Positions 4,842-5,657 of a stretch of 5,657 nucleotides of DNA are shown piece by piece. The position numbers were made by a program, and so were the translations under genes. Source of the DNA: Gammaproteobacteria bacterium (GTDB taxonomy: Bacteria; Pseudomonadota; Gammaproteobacteria; Steroidobacterales; Steroidobacteraceae). Position 1 is the first letter of the stretch, and each line of letters opens with the position of its first letter. Location: NCBI GenBank assembly GCA_030830595.1, contig JAURMS010000207.1, positions 1 through 5,657 of the forward strand, read 5' to 3'. Under the pieces are notes generated by a model. The model saw only the letters and a program-made list of their open reading frames with translations, ran no database searches and was not told where the DNA came from.

Positions 4842-5044
4842 CGGTGCCTCCTCGCCCGCAAGGGCGCGATTCCTTTGATGTGATGGGCCTTGTTTGCTTT
4901 CGGCACCAACCGTTTCACGTCCGCCTCGCTCCATTTCGTCGAGGTCCGCGCCTCCAGGATGTCGGCCAGCGAAGCCGCTGACCACCTTTCGCCCTCCTCG
5001 CGGAGTTCGGTGAGCACGGCCCATACCTTGTCCTTGAGGGGCAT
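4838..5044 (-). CDS. Small basic protein, possibly DNA-binding (68 aa)
   Basis: A 68-aa product with no recognised family. Residues 3-31 look like two amphipathic helices (DKVWAVLTELREEGERW, then SAASLADILEAR), followed by a third helix at about 39-50 (SEADVKRLVPKA) and a very basic tail (RARRHR). This helical order is compatible with a small winged-helix or HTH fold, but that is inference. The ATG at 5044 is used; a GTG one codon upstream is possible. The Shine-Dalgarno is poor, so translation may depend on re-initiation from the gene before. The last ten codons before the end are encoded by the 29-bp repeat at 4847-4875, so the tail sequence is probably constrained by that DNA/RNA element rather than by protein function. 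The stop overlaps the next start as ATGA. Confidence 0.7.
   Translation of the reverse strand: MPLKDKVWAVLTELREEGERWSAASLADILEARTSTKWSEADVKRLVPKANKAHHIKGIAPLRARRHR
4847..4875 (-). repeat. 29-bp start-associated repeat, copy A
   Basis: An exact 29-bp direct repeat of 4289-4317. Read on the minus strand it holds a 5-bp GC stem (CGCCC/GGGCG, 4853-4866) with a TTGC loop, followed immediately by AGGAGG, then 5 nt and the ATG at 4841. It therefore supplies the ribosome binding site of the 169-aa gene while also encoding the end of the preceding gene (KGIAPLRARR). Its twin is either noncoding or read in another frame, which points to selection on the nucleic acid. Confidence 0.88.
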
Positions 5045-5047
5045 CAC

Positions 5048-5065
5048 CTAGCGATTCCAGCTCAT
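5048..5065 (-). CDS. Possible 5-codon mini-ORF bridging two genes
   Basis: An ATG overlaps the MazG-like stop codon as ATGA and opens a five-residue ORF (MSWNR) ending in TAG, directly followed by the GTG/ATG of the next gene. It has no protein-level interest. Its position suggests it could let terminating ribosomes re-initiate and travel the 17-nt gap to the next start, as the 8- and 12-codon mini-ORFs near 1.1-1.2 kb could. It could equally be chance. Confidence 0.2.
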   Translation of the reverse strand: MSWNR

Positions 5066-5538
5066 GCCGTTCTCTTGCTCCGGTCGGTTATCGACCCTTC
5101 CGCGTTGCGCCGTTCGAGTTTCGCCACGTTGCACGCTGCCACGTCTTGCGCGGTCATTCCGAGCCGGCCGAAGATGGCCAGCAGCGAATAAAGCACGTTT
5201 CGCCTGTCTGACGAAAACAGCCGATCATGCGAGGTGCCCCACTTCCGCCAGTCTGTGCGCGCGATGAGCGGCAACTTTGCCCACCGTTCGCCCAGGTAGT
5301 CCATTGCCCACCGCCCCGTCCCCTCGGACGAGGACCACAGCACGAAGTAAAACAGGCAGTCGCCCAACTCCTCCACGAGCTTGTCTCGGTCGATCGGCTG
5401 ACAGCCCGCCCGAAGCTCCCGCTCAAAGAGTCCTGCCACCTCGCCGGCCTCCGACCAGAGGCCGAGCCGCCCGGCCCTGGCCTTGTCACCGTGGGTAGAT
5501 TGGCGCCGAACGAAGGCGATATATTCGGCGGCGGTCAT
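5062..5538 (-). CDS. MazG-like nucleotide pyrophosphohydrolase
   Basis: Predicted 158-aa all-alpha NTP pyrophosphohydrolase of the MazG-like superfamily. These enzymes hydrolyse (d)NTPs to the monophosphate and pyrophosphate in the cytoplasm, and phages often carry them to clean or rebalance nucleotide pools or to lower ppGpp. The metal-binding signature is visible as LWSEAGEVAGLFE (E30 and E33), followed by EELGD (E57 and D60), which matches the family ExxE...ExxD pattern. The C-terminal NVAKLERRNAEG (137-148) resembles the typical ending of phage MazG-like proteins (N-x-x-K-L-x-x-R...G). The start at 5538 is chosen because AGGAGG (5546-5551) lies 7 nt upstream and the codon overlaps the previous stop as ATGA. 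A start further upstream at 5649 would add 37 residues without homology-like character. The segment at about 75-125 between the metal site and the C-terminus is longer than in minimal MazG domains. Family assignment is firm; substrate is unknown. Confidence 0.88.
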   Translation of the reverse strand: MTAAEYIAFVRRQSTHGDKARAGRLGLWSEAGEVAGLFERELRAGCQPIDRDKLVEELGDCLFYFVLWSSSEGTGRWAMDYLGERWAKLPLIARTDWRKWGTSHDRLFSSDRRNVLYSLLAIFGRLGMTAQDVAACNVAKLERRNAEGSITDRSKRTA

Positions 5539-5657
5539 GGATTTTCCTCCTGCCAACGCTGAATCCAGGCCCGCGCGGCGACAATCTCTGACCTCCATGT
5601 AGGGGGCCCCCATGTCTTCCGTGACGCCGCCCTCGCCTTCACCGCCCATGGCGGGGC
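5535..5657 (-). CDS. C-terminal end of an unknown protein (5' end outside window)
   Basis: Forty codons are open from the right edge to a TGA whose last bases overlap the start codon of the MazG-like gene as ATGA. The visible tail is rich in Trp and Arg and ends in a helix-like stretch (SEIVAARAWIQRWQEENP). This frame is preferred over the alternative frame here because it shares the ATGA junction used throughout the window and because the downstream gene has its own strong ribosome binding site inside it. Too little is visible to assign a family, and no domain is recognised. It is likely the preceding gene of the same operon and translationally coupled to the next one. Confidence 0.6.
   Translation of the reverse strand, partial: APPWAVKARAASRKTWGPPTWRSEIVAARAWIQRWQEENP

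Noticed and set aside
5602..5611. 10-bp palindrome GGGGGCCCCC
   Set aside because: It lies in coding sequence, is simple GC-rich composition, and has no T-tract or start codon association.

Overview
This 5.66-kb, GC-rich window reads as part of an early or accessory operon of a bacteriophage or prophage. All supported genes lie on the minus strand, so transcription runs from the right edge to the left edge. Three products have recognisable phage-type families: a MazG-like nucleotide pyrophosphohydrolase, a RuvC-like resolvase and an ASCH-type phage protein. The rest are small proteins, several with zinc-ribbon or winged-helix features. The host cannot be named. The base composition and Shine-Dalgarno sites fit a high-GC bacterium. 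I see no integrase, structural genes, tRNA, rRNA, insertion sequence or CRISPR array.

Layout, in order of transcription: (1) the 3' end of an unknown gene (5657-5535); (2) the MazG-like gene (5538-5062); (3) a 68-aa basic protein (5044-4838); (4) a 169-aa Cys-rich protein (4841-4332); (5) a 79-aa acidic protein (4284-4045); (6) the RuvC-like nuclease (4048-3467); (7) the ASCH-type protein (3470-2781); (8) a 78-aa protein (2784-2548); (9) a 95-aa helical protein (2506-2219); (10) a 245-aa protein with two winged-helix-like segments (2222-1485); (11) a 94-aa unknown (1488-1204); (12) a 31-aa membrane protein (1184-1089); (13) an 89-aa winged-helix protein (1057-788); (14) a 69-aa zinc-ribbon protein (791-582); (15) an HTH protein with a Cys cluster, cut by the left edge (585-1). 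No stretch longer than 300 bases lacks a gene, and almost every base is coding.

The genes are packed to an extreme degree. Most junctions are the 4-base overlap ATGA, which implies translational coupling. Where the main genes do not touch, mini-ORFs of 5, 8 and 12 codons fill the gap, each starting with the same ATGA overlap. The one clear exception, between genes 8 and 9, has a canonical -1 slippery heptamer in exactly the register that would fuse the two genes, an SD-like hexamer 10 nt before it, and a promoter-like/palindromic element just after it.

A second signal is a 29-bp exact direct repeat. It carries a GC hairpin followed directly by AGGAGG and sits just upstream of two start codons (4841 and 4284). 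It resembles in concept the start-associated sequences described in cluster K mycobacteriophages. The recognisable functions (nucleotide-pool cleansing, branched-DNA cleavage, DNA-binding regulators) fit phage genome replication and takeover of the host, but roles for the small proteins are inference.
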